Assembly: GCA_035764725.1 (NCBI GenBank)
Contig: DASTYT010000052.1
Coordinates: 1 to 64,000, forward strand
Direction of reading: 5' to 3'
Source of the DNA: Candidatus Methylomirabilota bacterium
GTDB lineage: Bacteria; Methylomirabilota; Methylomirabilia; Rokubacteriales; CSP1-6
Length of the DNA: 64,000 nt
The translations under genes and the position numbers were made by a program. The notes under the pieces were generated by a model that saw nothing but the letters and a program-made list of their open reading frames with translations, ran no database searches and had not been told where the DNA came from. Of the stretch, positions 21,069 through 29,536 are shown one piece after another. Numbering within the stretch: the stretch's first letter is position 1; every line of letters begins with the position of its first letter.

Positions 21069-21409
21069 CAGCTCGACCCGTCCTTCTCTCCCTGGGCGGG
21101 AACGATCCGCCCTACTGCGGCCCGGTCGAAGGTGAGCTTCACCTGGTCTCCCACGCGGAGCGTGATGGTGTGCTCGTCCAGGCCGGCCACGGTGCCGTGT
21201 ATCCCGCTGGTGGTCACGACGCGATCGCCCTTCTTGATCGCGCCGAGCATCGCATCGCGGTCACGCTTCTGCTTCTGCTGCGGGCGGATGACGATGAAGT
21301 ACATGATGGCGAACATGCCAACCATGAGCGGCAGGATCGACAGGATGCCGCCACCGTTCGCACCGCTTCCGCCCGGCGCCTGCGCCATCGCGTAGGCGAG
21401 ATCGACCAT
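21068..21409 (-). CDS. yajC: Preprotein translocase subunit YajC
   Basis: A 113-residue single-span protein: a glycine-rich N-terminus, the membrane segment ILSILPLMVGMFAIMYFIVI, then the family signature RPQQKQKRDRDAMLGAIKKG and GDRVVTTSGIHGTVAGLDEH. YajC associates with SecDF. It begins 6 bases downstream of the tgt stop, the classical tgt-yajC-secD-secF order. Confidence 0.95.
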
Positions 21410-21415
21410 TGACGC

Positions 21416-22591
21416 TCAGACCTCCCCGTCCGTCGAGATGTCGTCGGAACTTGGAACACCGTCGCGACCAGCGTGCGATTTTACCCCATATCGATCCAGA
21501 AACCGAGTGCGGAATGGGTCGAAGCGGCCCTCCGCGATGGCCGCGCGCATCGCCCCAACGAGCCGTTGATAGAAGGTGATGTTGTGGACTGACAGCAGCC
21601 GGTACGCGAGGAGCTCGCGGGCCATGAAGAGGTGGCGCAGATAGGCGCGCGAGAATCCTCGGCACGCCTCGCACGAGCACTCGGCGTCGAGCGGCGCGGC
21701 GTCGCGCGCGTAGCGCGCGTTCCGGATGGCCAGGGGCCCGTCGGCGGTGAACACCTGACCGTTGCGCGCGTTGCGGGTGGGGAGCGCGCAGTCGAAGCAG
21801 TCCACGCCGCGCGCCACCGCCTCCACCAGATCCGGCGGCTTTCCCACGCCCATCAGGTAGCGCGGGCGGTCTTTCGGCAGGAGCGCGGCGGTGACGGCGG
21901 TGATGTCGAGGAGCACGGGCTTCGGCTCGCCCACCGCGAGGCCACCGATGGCATAGCCGGGAAGGTCGAGGGCGGCCGCGTCTTCCACCGCGCGACGGCG
22001 CAGCGCGGGGTAGACGCCTCCCTGCACGATGCCGAAGAGCGCCTGCCCGCCGGGCCCCCGCCGGTCTGCCGCCACAGAGCGTCGCAGCCAGCGCTGGGTC
22101 AGCGCGAGCGAGCGCTCGGTCTCGGCCTCGGTGGCGGGGTGACCCAGACACTCGTCGAGCGGATGAATGATGTCGACACCGAGCGCCTGCTGGATCTCGA
22201 TGGACAGCTCGGGGGTGAGGAAGCGGCGCGAGCCGTCGACGTGCGAGCGGAACTCCACGCCGTCCTCGCCCAGGCGGCGCAGAGCGGCCAGGCTCCATAC
22301 CTGGAAGCCGCCGGAGTCGGTGAGGATGGGCCCATCCCAGCCCATGAAACGGTGGAGGCCGCCCAGCTCTCGCACGAGCTCGTGCCCCGGCCGGAGGAAG
22401 AGGTGGTAGGTATTCGACAGCACGAGCTGAGCGCCGGCGGCGCGGATGTCGGCGGGCGCGAGGCTCTTCACCGAGCCGAGCGTGGCCACCGGCATGAAGG
22501 CGGGCGTGTCGACCGTGCCGTGCGCGGTGCGGATGCGCCCGCGGCGCGCGGCGCCGTCGACGGCCAGAAGCTCGAAGCCGAACGCGCCCAT
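21416..22591 (-). CDS. tgt: tRNA-guanine(34) transglycosylase Tgt
   Basis: Exchanges G34 for preQ1 in Asp, Asn, His and Tyr tRNAs. From ATG 22591 the product has 391 residues. It shows FMPVATLGSVKSLAPADI, NTYHLFLRPG, ILTDSGGFQVWSL (catalytic Asp), LDECLGHPAT, LFGIVQGGVYPALR, YAIGGLAVGE and the zinc ligands C-S-C-E-A-C followed by His in the C-terminal subdomain. It lies 5 bases downstream of queA. Slightly longer than usual owing to a hydrophilic tail after the zinc domain. Confidence 0.95.
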   Translation of the reverse strand: MGAFGFELLAVDGAARRGRIRTAHGTVDTPAFMPVATLGSVKSLAPADIRAAGAQLVLSNTYHLFLRPGHELVRELGGLHRFMGWDGPILTDSGGFQVWSLAALRRLGEDGVEFRSHVDGSRRFLTPELSIEIQQALGVDIIHPLDECLGHPATEAETERSLALTQRWLRRSVAADRRGPGGQALFGIVQGGVYPALRRRAVEDAAALDLPGYAIGGLAVGEPKPVLLDITAVTAALLPKDRPRYLMGVGKPPDLVEAVARGVDCFDCALPTRNARNGQVFTADGPLAIRNARYARDAAPLDAECSCEACRGFSRAYLRHLFMARELLAYRLLSVHNITFYQRLVGAMRAAIAEGRFDPFRTRFLDRYGVKSHAGRDGVPSSDDISTDGEV

Positions 22592-22596
22592 CGCCC

Positions 22597-23634
22597 CTAC
22601 ACGACCAGCATCGCGTCGCCGTAGGAATAGAATCGGTATCCCGCCGCCGCCGCGTGGCGATACGCGGCTAGCATCAGCTCGCGGCCGGTGAGGGCCGCCA
22701 CCAGCATGAGGAGGGTCGAGCGCGGGAGGTGGAAGTTCGTCACGAGCGCATCCACCGCGCGGAAGGCATACGGCGGGTGGATGAAGAGGTCGGCACAGCC
22801 CGCGCCGGCGACCACCTGGCCCGTCCCCGCCGCCGCCCACTCGAGGGCGCGCGTCGTGGTCGTGCCCACCGCGATCACGCGGCGGCCGGCCGCACGTGCC
22901 GCGTTCACCGCCGCCGCGGTCGCGGCGGGAATCTCCACCGCCTCGCCATCCATCCGATGGCCCTCCACGCTGGCGGACGTCACGGGACGGAAGGTGCCGG
23001 GCCCCACGTGGAGCGTCAGCGCGTGCACCTCGACGCCGCGCGCGCGCACGGCATCGAGCAGCGCGGTGGTGAAGTGCAGACCGGCGGTGGGGGCAGCCAC
23101 CGAGCCGTCCGCGCGCGCATACACGGTCTGGTAGCGCTCGTGATCCTCCGGCGTGGGCGCGCGGTGGCGCGCGATGTAGGGCGGGAGCGGCGGGAGCCCG
23201 TGGCGGGCGAGCAGCTCGCGCGCGTCCCCGGGAGCCTCGAGGGTGATCACCCGGAGGCCGCGCTCGCCCTCGGCGGTGACGGTGGCGGACGCCGTCCCTC
23301 CGCCCAGCGCGATGCGGGCCCCCCGGCGACAGCGACGGCCGGGCCACGCCAGTGCTTCCCAGCGCGCCGGGCCGATCTCGCGAACGAGCAGCAGCTCCAC
23401 CGGGCGGCCGTCGTCTTCCCTCGCGCCGAGCAAGCGAGCGGGAATCACCCGGCTCTCGTTGACGACCAGGCAATCGCCGGCGCGCAGGAGACCAGGCAGG
23501 TCGGCGAAGCGGCGGTCCTCCCACGCGCCCCGCGCACGATCGAGGACGAGGAGGCGCGACGCATCCCGCGGCGTGACCGGCTCCTGCGCGATGGCCGAGG
23601 GGGGAAGGTCGTAGTCGAACTGCGCGACATCCAT
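22597..23634 (-). CDS. queA: S-adenosylmethionine:tRNA ribosyltransferase-isomerase QueA
   Basis: Transfers and isomerises the ribosyl group of SAM onto preQ1-tRNA, making epoxyqueuosine. The 345-residue product opens MDVAQFDYDLPPSAIAQEPV, and carries DCLVVNESRVIPARL, ALTLHVGPGTFRPV, VAAPTAGLHFTTALL, FIHPPYAFRAVDALVTNFHL and a C-terminal YRFYSYGDAMLV, all family markers. It precedes tgt on the same strand, forming a queuosine pair. Intact. Confidence 0.96.
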   Translation of the reverse strand: MDVAQFDYDLPPSAIAQEPVTPRDASRLLVLDRARGAWEDRRFADLPGLLRAGDCLVVNESRVIPARLLGAREDDGRPVELLLVREIGPARWEALAWPGRRCRRGARIALGGGTASATVTAEGERGLRVITLEAPGDARELLARHGLPPLPPYIARHRAPTPEDHERYQTVYARADGSVAAPTAGLHFTTALLDAVRARGVEVHALTLHVGPGTFRPVTSASVEGHRMDGEAVEIPAATAAAVNAARAAGRRVIAVGTTTTRALEWAAAGTGQVVAGAGCADLFIHPPYAFRAVDALVTNFHLPRSTLLMLVAALTGRELMLAAYRHAAAAGYRFYSYGDAMLVV

Positions 23635-23655
23635 CCGGAATCCGAGTCTAGCAAA

Positions 23656-23988
23656 TCAGCCGATGCGCGCGCCCGGGGCCACCTCGAAGTCCGGCCGCAG
23701 CAGGATGACCTCGCCGCGCTCGTCATACGCGCCTAGCACGAGGACCTCCGAGACGAACGGCCCGATCTGCTTGGGAGGAAAGTTGACGACGGCGATCACG
23801 CGCCGACCGACGAGGTCGCCGAGGGCGTAACGGTGGGTGATCTGCGCGCTGGACCGCTTTACGCCGAGCGGCCCGAAGTCCACCCACAGCTTGTACGCGG
23901 GCCGGCGCGCCTCCGGGAACCGCTGGGCGTCGACGACCGTGCCCACGCGCATGTCGACCTTCCCGAACTCCGCCCAGGTCAGGCTCAT
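23656..23988 (-). CDS. csaA: tRNA-binding (EMAP/CsaA-type) protein
   Basis: A 110-residue OB-fold protein: FGKVDMRVGTVVDAQRFPEA, YKLWVDFGPLGVKRSSAQIT, GRRVIAVVNFPPKQIGPFVS, EVLVLGAYDE. This matches CsaA, a homodimeric tRNA-binding protein related to the C-terminal domain of MetRS, with proposed chaperone activity. Length and start are normal. It lies between queA and the SpoIID-like gene in a continuous minus-strand run. Confidence 0.9.
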   Translation of the reverse strand: MSLTWAEFGKVDMRVGTVVDAQRFPEARRPAYKLWVDFGPLGVKRSSAQITHRYALGDLVGRRVIAVVNFPPKQIGPFVSEVLVLGAYDERGEVILLRPDFEVAPGARIG

Positions 23989-23999
23989 CCGGGAGGGCG

Positions 24000-25136
24000 C
24001 TACGGGAGGGAGGCGAACTCCGCGCCCGGATAGTAGTACTCGATGATCTGACGCGCAGAGTAGCCGAGCTGCGCCATCGTCTTGGCCCCGGCCTGGTCCA
24101 TGCCCACCCCGTGGCCGTAGCCTCGGCCGGCGAACCGCGCGGTGGTGTCGTCGACCGCCACCGCGAAGAGGGTGCTCTTGAGCGTGTCGTAGCCGACGAT
24201 CCGCCGCAGATCATTCCCGCGCAGGACGACCTCCCCTGCCGATCCGGTCACGAGGATGCGGGTGACGCGGAGGGATGCGCTTCGCTCGAGCACCTCGAGT
24301 CCGGTGACGCGCCCCACTCCGGCGCCGGCGCGCTGCAGCGCGGCCGACAACTCGGCGAGCGGGAGGTCGAGATTCCAGAGATGGTGCGGAGAATCCGACG
24401 GGAAGTCGACCCTCACGCCGCGCAGCGCCGGCATGTTGGCGGCGGCGAACACCACGCGCGGATCCTCGGTGTGCCCGCCGCTGTCCGTGTGGTAGAACGC
24501 CGGGAAGAGCTCGCCTTCCCACAGGAGCACCTGCCCTCGCGTCTCCCGCACCGCCGTCCAGACCGGGGAGCTCGCCCCCACGCGACCGACGTACTGCTGA
24601 TGCGCGGTGGTGGCCACAATCTCGTAGGGCTTGCCGGCATTGAGCCGGCGGTGATAGGCGGCATAGGTGCGGGCGACGATGGCCTGGGCCTTGAGCATCT
24701 CCAGCGGCATCGACTCGCCCGCCTCCGCCTTCACGCTGCCGCCCACGTACTCCTCGAGGGGCAGCGTGTTGACGACGAGGAGGCCGTCGGCGGCGCGGCG
24801 GATCTCGATCGCGCCGGGATAGTCGAGCGCGTTGACGCGCACGGCGCCGCCCGGCGCGGCGGTCACGCGGAGGGCGTCGAGCCGCAGGACCTCGCGGCCC
24901 AGCCCGCGCACCTCGAGACTGTCGCCGCGCCCCACCACCCGGATCCACGTCGGGCTGTGCCGCGTGAGCGAGCGTCCCACGAGATTGCGCAGGGTCAAGG
25001 GCCCGCCGCCGAGCTCGACCGAGCGCGCACCCTCGACGAGCGCCACGCGGATGTCCCCGTTCGCCCACGCCGGCCCGGCCGCCACCGCGAGGAGCGCGAG
25101 GAGCGCGGCGAGGGCCAGCGCACGCGGGCGGCTCAC
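24000..25136 (-). CDS. SpoIID/LytB-domain protein (peptidoglycan lytic transglycosylase-like)
   Basis: A 378-residue exported protein starting at GTG 25136, which overlaps the DUF2905 stop (GTGA). The signal peptide MSRPRALALAALLALLAVAA ends near AWA. The SpoIID core follows: LPLEEYVGGSVKAEAGESMP, LKAQAIVARTYAAYHR, YVGR, TRGQVLLWEGELFPAFYHTD, SGGHTEDPRVVFA and the C-terminal GRGYGHGVGMDQAGAKTMAQ. The family cleaves denuded glycan strands in sporulating bacteria; in non-sporulating ones it probably remodels the wall. Intact. Confidence 0.92.
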   Translation of the reverse strand: MSRPRALALAALLALLAVAAGPAWANGDIRVALVEGARSVELGGGPLTLRNLVGRSLTRHSPTWIRVVGRGDSLEVRGLGREVLRLDALRVTAAPGGAVRVNALDYPGAIEIRRAADGLLVVNTLPLEEYVGGSVKAEAGESMPLEMLKAQAIVARTYAAYHRRLNAGKPYEIVATTAHQQYVGRVGASSPVWTAVRETRGQVLLWEGELFPAFYHTDSGGHTEDPRVVFAAANMPALRGVRVDFPSDSPHHLWNLDLPLAELSAALQRAGAGVGRVTGLEVLERSASLRVTRILVTGSAGEVVLRGNDLRRIVGYDTLKSTLFAVAVDDTTARFAGRGYGHGVGMDQAGAKTMAQLGYSARQIIEYYYPGAEFASLP

Positions 25137-25360
25137 CGCCGCCCGATGAGGATGAATAGCAGGGTCAACAGGATCGAGACGAGGATCGACGTCGCGAGGG
25201 GGAAGTAGAAGCGGAAATTGCCGCGCTCGATGTAGATGTCGCCGGGCAGTCGGCCGATCCATGGCACCTTTCCCAGAAAGCCGCCCGCGAGCCACAGGGC
25301 TGCTCCCAGGATTACCATGACGACCCCGACGCCGAGGAGGATTTTGCCGAGGTCGGTCAT
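25133..25360 (-). CDS. DUF2905 small membrane protein
   Basis: A 75-residue protein with two membrane segments flanking the invariant loop FLGKVPWIGRLPGDIYIERG and FRFYFPLATSILVSILLT, diagnostic of DUF2905. These proteins commonly lie next to ruvB and queA-type operons, as here. Function unknown. The stop overlaps the start of the SpoIID-like gene by 4 bases. Confidence 0.92.
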   Translation of the reverse strand: MTDLGKILLGVGVVMVILGAALWLAGGFLGKVPWIGRLPGDIYIERGNFRFYFPLATSILVSILLTLLFILIGRR

Positions 25361-25389
25361 GCCGCCACCGCCGGAAATGCCCGCGCGGG

Positions 25390-26424
25390 TCAGAGCGGGA
25401 GCTCGCCCTGCCCGGTGGCGGGCGCTGGGCGAGCGACGCCGAGATGCGCGTAGGCGCTGGGCGTGGCCCGGCGCCCGGAGGGCGTGCGCACGACGAAGCC
25501 GATCTTCAGGAGGAAAGGCTCGACCACCTCGACAAGTGTCTCCGCCTCGTCGTTGATGGTCGCGGCGATCGCCTCCAGCCCGGCCGGACCGCCGCCGTAC
25601 TGCTCGATGAGCGCGGTGAGGAAGCGGCGATCCAGACGGTCCAGGCCCGCCTCGTCCACCCCTTCCCGATCCAGGGCATCGCGCGCGATGGCGGCCGTCA
25701 CCACCCCGTTCGCCTTGACCTGGGCGTAGTCGCGGACGCGCCGGAGCAAGCGGTTGGCGATGCGCGGCGTACCGCGGGACCGGCGCGCGATGGCGCCGGC
25801 GCCATCGCCCTCGAGCGGCGCCTCCAGAATCGCCGCCGAGCGCGTCACGATCGCGCTCAGCTCGTCGTGCTCGTAGAAGTCCAGATGGTGGAAGATGCCG
25901 AAGCGCTCGCGGAGGGGGGAGGTCAGGAGCCCCGGCCGCGTGGTGGCGGCCACCAGCGTGAACGGGCGCAGCGGGATGCGCATGGTGCGCGCGTTCAGCC
26001 CCTTGTCCATCACGAAGTTGACCGCAAAGTCCTCCATCGCGGGATAGAGCAGCTCCTCGACCACGCGCGGCAGCCGGTGGATCTCGTCGATGAACAGCAC
26101 ATCCCGCTCGCCGAGGTTTGTGAGGATGCCCATGAGATCGGCGCCGCGGTCCAGCGAGGGGCCGGCGGTGGTGACGAGCGCCGCGCCCATCTCGTTGGCC
26201 ATGATGGTGGCCAGCGTGGTCTTGCCCAGCCCGGGCGGGCCGGAGAGAAGCACGTGGTCGAGCGGCTCGCCGCGCCGGCGCGCTGCCTCGACCGAGATGC
26301 GGAGGCTCTCCACCGCGGCGCGCTGCCCCACGTACTCGTCGAGGCGCTGCGGCCGGAGCTGGCGCTCGAGCTGCGCCTCCTCGGGCAGCGCCACGCGGCT
26401 CATCACGCGGGCCTCGTCGCTCAC
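25390..26424 (-). CDS. ruvB: Holliday junction branch-migration ATPase RuvB
   Basis: A 344-residue AAA+ motor that drives branch migration with RuvA. Seen: [12 protein letters not shown], Walker [15 protein letters not shown], Walker [21 protein letters not shown], sensor 1 [20 protein letters not shown], the [20 protein letters not shown] sensor 2 region and a C-terminal winged helix ([20 protein letters not shown]). The start overlaps the ruvA stop by 4 bases. Normal length. Confidence 0.97.
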   Translation of the reverse strand: MSDEARVMSRVALPEEAQLERQLRPQRLDEYVGQRAAVESLRISVEAARRRGEPLDHVLLSGPPGLGKTTLATIMANEMGAALVTTAGPSLDRGADLMGILTNLGERDVLFIDEIHRLPRVVEELLYPAMEDFAVNFVMDKGLNARTMRIPLRPFTLVAATTRPGLLTSPLRERFGIFHHLDFYEHDELSAIVTRSAAILEAPLEGDGAGAIARRSRGTPRIANRLLRRVRDYAQVKANGVVTAAIARDALDREGVDEAGLDRLDRRFLTALIEQYGGGPAGLEAIAATINDEAETLVEVVEPFLLKIGFVVRTPSGRRATPSAYAHLGVARPAPATGQGELPL

Positions 26425-27104
26425 CGCGCCTCCCCGCCGTGCACGCCGGCCGCCGGCGCCCCGGCGCCCCGGTAGATCTCCTCGAAGAGCTCCTCGGGTG
26501 TGGTCAGATCCGGGCGGCGCTCGAGCGCGCGGTCGATCAGCCCCGCCGCCTCGCTGGGCCGGTGCCCCAGTTGCTTCACGAGGACCTCGAAGACCATGGC
26601 ACGGAGGCCTTCCTCGTCGAGCGCGCGCGCCGGGCGGCGGGCCGGCGCCGCCTCGGCGGCCTCGGCCATCAGCGCGAACTTGGCGACCTTGCTCGAGAGC
26701 TGCGCCACGATGTTCTTGGCCTTCTGGGGCCCGATGCCGGGAAGCCGGCGGAGATAGCCCTCGTCCTGACGCGCGATCGCGGCGGCGATCTCACCCACCG
26801 GCGCGGCAAGGGCGCGCGCGGCGACGAGCGGCCCCACGTCCTTCACCGTGATCAGCTTTTCGAAGAACTCCTTGTCGAGCTCGGAGGTGAAGCCGATGAG
26901 CACCGGGCGCGGCTGATTCTGCGTGGCGTGATAGTGGATGGCGAGCACGACCTCGGGGCCGTCCGCGCTGGGCTCTGGCTTCACGTCCACGAGCGCCCGC
27001 TGGGTCACCGGCGGCAGGAAGACTTCGTAGCCCACTCCCGCCGCCTCCAGGATCACGCGATCCTCGAGCTTCGCGCGCACGCAGCCGCGGAGCGACGCGA
27101 TCAT
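26421..27104 (-). CDS. ruvA: Holliday junction DNA helicase subunit RuvA
   Basis: A 227-residue protein (most RuvAs are about 190-205). It has an OB fold ([31 protein letters not shown]), helix-hairpin-helix motifs ([35 protein letters not shown]) and a C-terminal RuvB-binding domain ([20 protein letters not shown]). The ATG at 27104 overlaps the ruvC stop (ATGA) and directly abuts the 42-bp tandem duplication. A short glycine/alanine-rich tail follows domain III. Functional as read. Confidence 0.96.
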   Translation of the reverse strand: MIASLRGCVRAKLEDRVILEAAGVGYEVFLPPVTQRALVDVKPEPSADGPEVVLAIHYHATQNQPRPVLIGFTSELDKEFFEKLITVKDVGPLVAARALAAPVGEIAAAIARQDEGYLRRLPGIGPQKAKNIVAQLSSKVAKFALMAEAAEAAPARRPARALDEEGLRAMVFEVLVKQLGHRPSEAAGLIDRALERRPDLTTPEELFEEIYRGAGAPAAGVHGGEAR

Positions 27105-27688
27105 GTATCCGCTCGCCTCGCCTGCGGCTCCGGCTCGCCAAGCCACGTATCCGCTCGCCTCGCCTGCGGCTCCGGCTCGCCAAGCAACTGCGGCAGTCGA
27201 TGCGGGCGCTCGAAGGGCGCGCGGCCGGTGATACGGGACATGCCGGTGAGGGCGAGGCCGAGGGCGTCGGCAACGTGGGACGGGCGCGGCAGCTCGGCGA
27301 GGCCGAGGAGGGTCTGCACGCCGCGCTGCATCTGCCCCTTGCCGGCGGCGCCGTTGCCGGTCACCGCACGCTTGACTTCGGAGGCGGCGAGGGCCAGCAC
27401 CGACACCCCACACTGGCGCGCGGCGAGATAGATCACCCCTCGGGCATGGCCCATCAGGATGGCGGTTCGGGGAAACCGGTATTCGGTGTAGAGGTCCTCG
27501 ACGACGAGCAACCCCGGCTCGCGCGCCTCGATGAGGCGCCGCACCGCACCGTGAATCGCGTTGAGCCGGGCTTCCAGCGACTGGCCAGCGGCGCTACTGA
27601 CGACACCGGCGTCCACGACGGCAAGCCCCCCGGGCCCGGCCTCGAGGACCCCGAATCCGGTGTCCACCAGGCCCGGGTCCACGCCCAT
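27101..27688 (-). CDS. ruvC: Crossover junction endodeoxyribonuclease RuvC with duplicated C-terminal tail
   Basis: The Holliday junction resolvase, 195 residues. Catalytic acids are visible: Asp in MGVDPGLVDTGFGV, Glu in LLVVEDLYTEYRFPRTAILM, and the C-terminal Asp in PSHVADALGLAL. The last 28 residues are two copies of [13 protein letters not shown] with a connecting Trp, produced by an in-frame 42-bp tandem duplication. This tail lies beyond the conserved fold and probably does not matter for catalysis. The start is ATG 27688; the sequence before it resembles the usual RuvC N-terminus but offers no start codon. Confidence 0.95.
   Translation of the reverse strand: MGVDPGLVDTGFGVLEAGPGGLAVVDAGVVSSAAGQSLEARLNAIHGAVRRLIEAREPGLLVVEDLYTEYRFPRTAILMGHARGVIYLAARQCGVSVLALAASEVKRAVTGNGAAGKGQMQRGVQTLLGLAELPRPSHVADALGLALTGMSRITGRAPFERPHRLPQLLGEPEPQARRADTWLGEPEPQARRADT
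27105..27188. repeat. 42-bp tandem duplication at the ruvC 3' end
   Basis: Two adjacent 42-base units (27105-27146 and 27147-27188) differ at one position. The core CGCTCGCCTCGCCTGCGGCT followed by CCGGCTCGCCAAG recurs, at 29 of 37 positions, in inverted orientation between prcB and prcA (about 35817-35853), so it looks like a member of a dispersed repeat family that invades gene ends. Confidence 0.9.
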
Positions 27689-27701
27689 GACCCGCAGCGC
27701 G

Positions 27702-28454
27702 CTAGGCCGCGGAGATGGCGTCGAGGACCTCGTCGGGAATGTCGTAGTTCGAGTAGACGGCCTGGACGTCGTCCTGCTCCTCGAGGGCCTCGATGAGCCG
27801 CAGCACCGCCGCGGCGTCCTTGCCCTCCACGCGCACGGTGGACTGCGGGACCATGACCGCGGACGCCTCCAGCACGGGGACGCCCTGCGTCTCCAGCGCG
27901 CTCCGCACCATTTCTATTTCATCAGGGGCCGTGCTGATCTCGAAAGCTTTTTCCACCTTCTTCACGTCGTCGGCGCCCGCCTCGAGCGCCTTCTCGAGCA
28001 GATCGTCCTCCTTGATCCGCTCCGCGTCCACCTGGATGACCCCGCGCCGGTCGAACATCCAGGCGACGCACCCCGATGTGCCCATCCGCCCGCTCTGCTT
28101 CTCGAAAAGGTGCCGCAGCTCCGGCCCCGTGCGGTTCTTGTTATCGGTCACCACCTGCACCAGCACCGCGACCCCGCCGGGTCCGTAGCCCTCGTACGTG
28201 ATCTCCTCGTAGCTCTCGCCTGGCAGCTCGCCGGTGCCCTTCTGGATCGCCCGCTTGACGTTGTCGGCGGGCATGTTGGCCGCCTTCGCCGACTCCATGG
28301 CGGCCTTGAGCCGGAGATTGCCCTTCGGATCGCCGCCGCCGTTGCGGGCGGCGACGGTGATCTCGCGGAGGATCTTGGAGAAGAGCTTCCCCCGCTGGAC
28401 GTCCGTCTTGCCCTTCTTCCGCTTGATCTGCGACCACCGTGAATGTCCCGACAT
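27702..28454 (-). CDS. YebC/PmpR family regulatory or translation-factor protein
   Basis: A 250-residue protein opening MSGHSRWSQIKRKKGKTDVQ, then GGDPKGNLRLKAAMESAKAA, MPADNVKRAIQKGTGE, YEGYGPGGVAVLVQVVTDNK and GCVAWMFDRRG. This is the complete YebC signature (three alpha/beta domains). YebC proteins were first described as DNA-binding regulators and more recently as factors that help ribosomes through proline-rich stretches. It sits directly upstream of ruvC, the usual yebC-ruvCAB arrangement. Confidence 0.95.
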   Translation of the reverse strand: MSGHSRWSQIKRKKGKTDVQRGKLFSKILREITVAARNGGGDPKGNLRLKAAMESAKAANMPADNVKRAIQKGTGELPGESYEEITYEGYGPGGVAVLVQVVTDNKNRTGPELRHLFEKQSGRMGTSGCVAWMFDRRGVIQVDAERIKEDDLLEKALEAGADDVKKVEKAFEISTAPDEIEMVRSALETQGVPVLEASAVMVPQSTVRVEGKDAAAVLRLIEALEEQDDVQAVYSNYDIPDEVLDAISAA

Positions 28455-28460
28455 GGCCTC

Positions 28461-29444
28461 TCACCTTCCCTCGTTGATCGATGCCCGGAGCGCCTTCACC
28501 CGGGCCAGCCGCCGCGTCCGCCGCTCGAGCGCCTCGCCCCACCGCCGCTGCTCCTCCGGCGTCTCCGGCGTGAAGGGGGTGCACGGGCGCGGGCGGAGGT
28601 CGGGCCCCAGATGCACATAGGTCAGGTAGGCGGTGCACGCGTGCCGGATCTCGCCGGTGATGGGGACCTCGGTGAGGACCTTCACGCCCACCTCGAGCGA
28701 GGATGTCCCCACGTGGTTCAGCCCGGCCTTGAACGTCACGACCTCGTGGGACGAGATTGGGGCATAGAAGTCCAGGGCATCCAGGCATGCGGTCATCACG
28801 AGACCGCGATTGTAGCGCATCGAGAGGATGCCCCCCGCCTCGTCCACGTCCATGAGGAGCTTGCCCGGGAACATGGTGTTCCCGAACAGCGTGTCCTCGG
28901 GCAGCACCGAGCGGCTCGACTCGAACTTCCACCGGAGCCCGCCCGTCCCGTCATCGCCGATCTCCCGCGCCCGCGCCGATCGCCGAGCCAGTCGCTCCTG
29001 GCGATGCTGCCGACGGTCGAGCGCCGCCGCGTAGAGCGCCTCCTCCTCGCGGCCCTCGGGCTCGATCCGCGCGGGGACGGGCTGAGGATGGAGCCGCTCG
29101 TCCACCTTGATGAAGACCAGGTGCGAGTTGAGCGTCACCGCCCGCGCCCCCGTGTGCACGTTCTCCGAGAACACCCGCACTCCGACCTCGAGTGAGCTCC
29201 GCCCCACCAACTCCACCTGCGCCCGGAGCACCGCGACCTCGCCAACCTTGACCGGGTGGAGGAAGTCGATGTCGTCCATGGCGCCCAGGGCCACATTGCC
29301 GCGCGCGACCCGTGAGGCGGCGATCGTGCCCACGGTGGCGATCCACTGCATCATTCGCCCGCCATGGATCTGCCCGGGCGCGCCCGCGTGCTCGGGGAAC
29401 ACCCACTGGACCATCTCGGTGACGGTATCGCTGACCGATGGCAT
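28461..29444 (-). CDS. Acyl-CoA thioesterase with two hotdog domains
   Basis: A 327-residue protein from ATG 29444. The first hotdog covers HAGAPGQIHGGRMMQWIATV and NVALGAMDDIDFLHPVKVGE. The second covers GNTMFPGKLLMDVDEAGGIL and VMTACLDALDFYAPISSHEV. Both carry SSLEVGV motifs, as in YciA/BFIT-type thioesterases that hydrolyse acyl-CoA. The linker is rich in Arg and Glu. The stop lies 6 bases upstream of the yebC start. The acyl chain preference is not evident from the sequence. Confidence 0.9.
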   Translation of the reverse strand: MPSVSDTVTEMVQWVFPEHAGAPGQIHGGRMMQWIATVGTIAASRVARGNVALGAMDDIDFLHPVKVGEVAVLRAQVELVGRSSLEVGVRVFSENVHTGARAVTLNSHLVFIKVDERLHPQPVPARIEPEGREEEALYAAALDRRQHRQERLARRSARAREIGDDGTGGLRWKFESSRSVLPEDTLFGNTMFPGKLLMDVDEAGGILSMRYNRGLVMTACLDALDFYAPISSHEVVTFKAGLNHVGTSSLEVGVKVLTEVPITGEIRHACTAYLTYVHLGPDLRPRPCTPFTPETPEEQRRWGEALERRTRRLARVKALRASINEGR

Positions 29445-29536
29445 CGGCGTGACGGGTAAAGGCCCCCGGTTCCTCGTGTTTCTATCATGCGGCTCCGGGC
29501 AAGTCCACCGGGCCGCCTCGCCTCGACGCGCGCTCG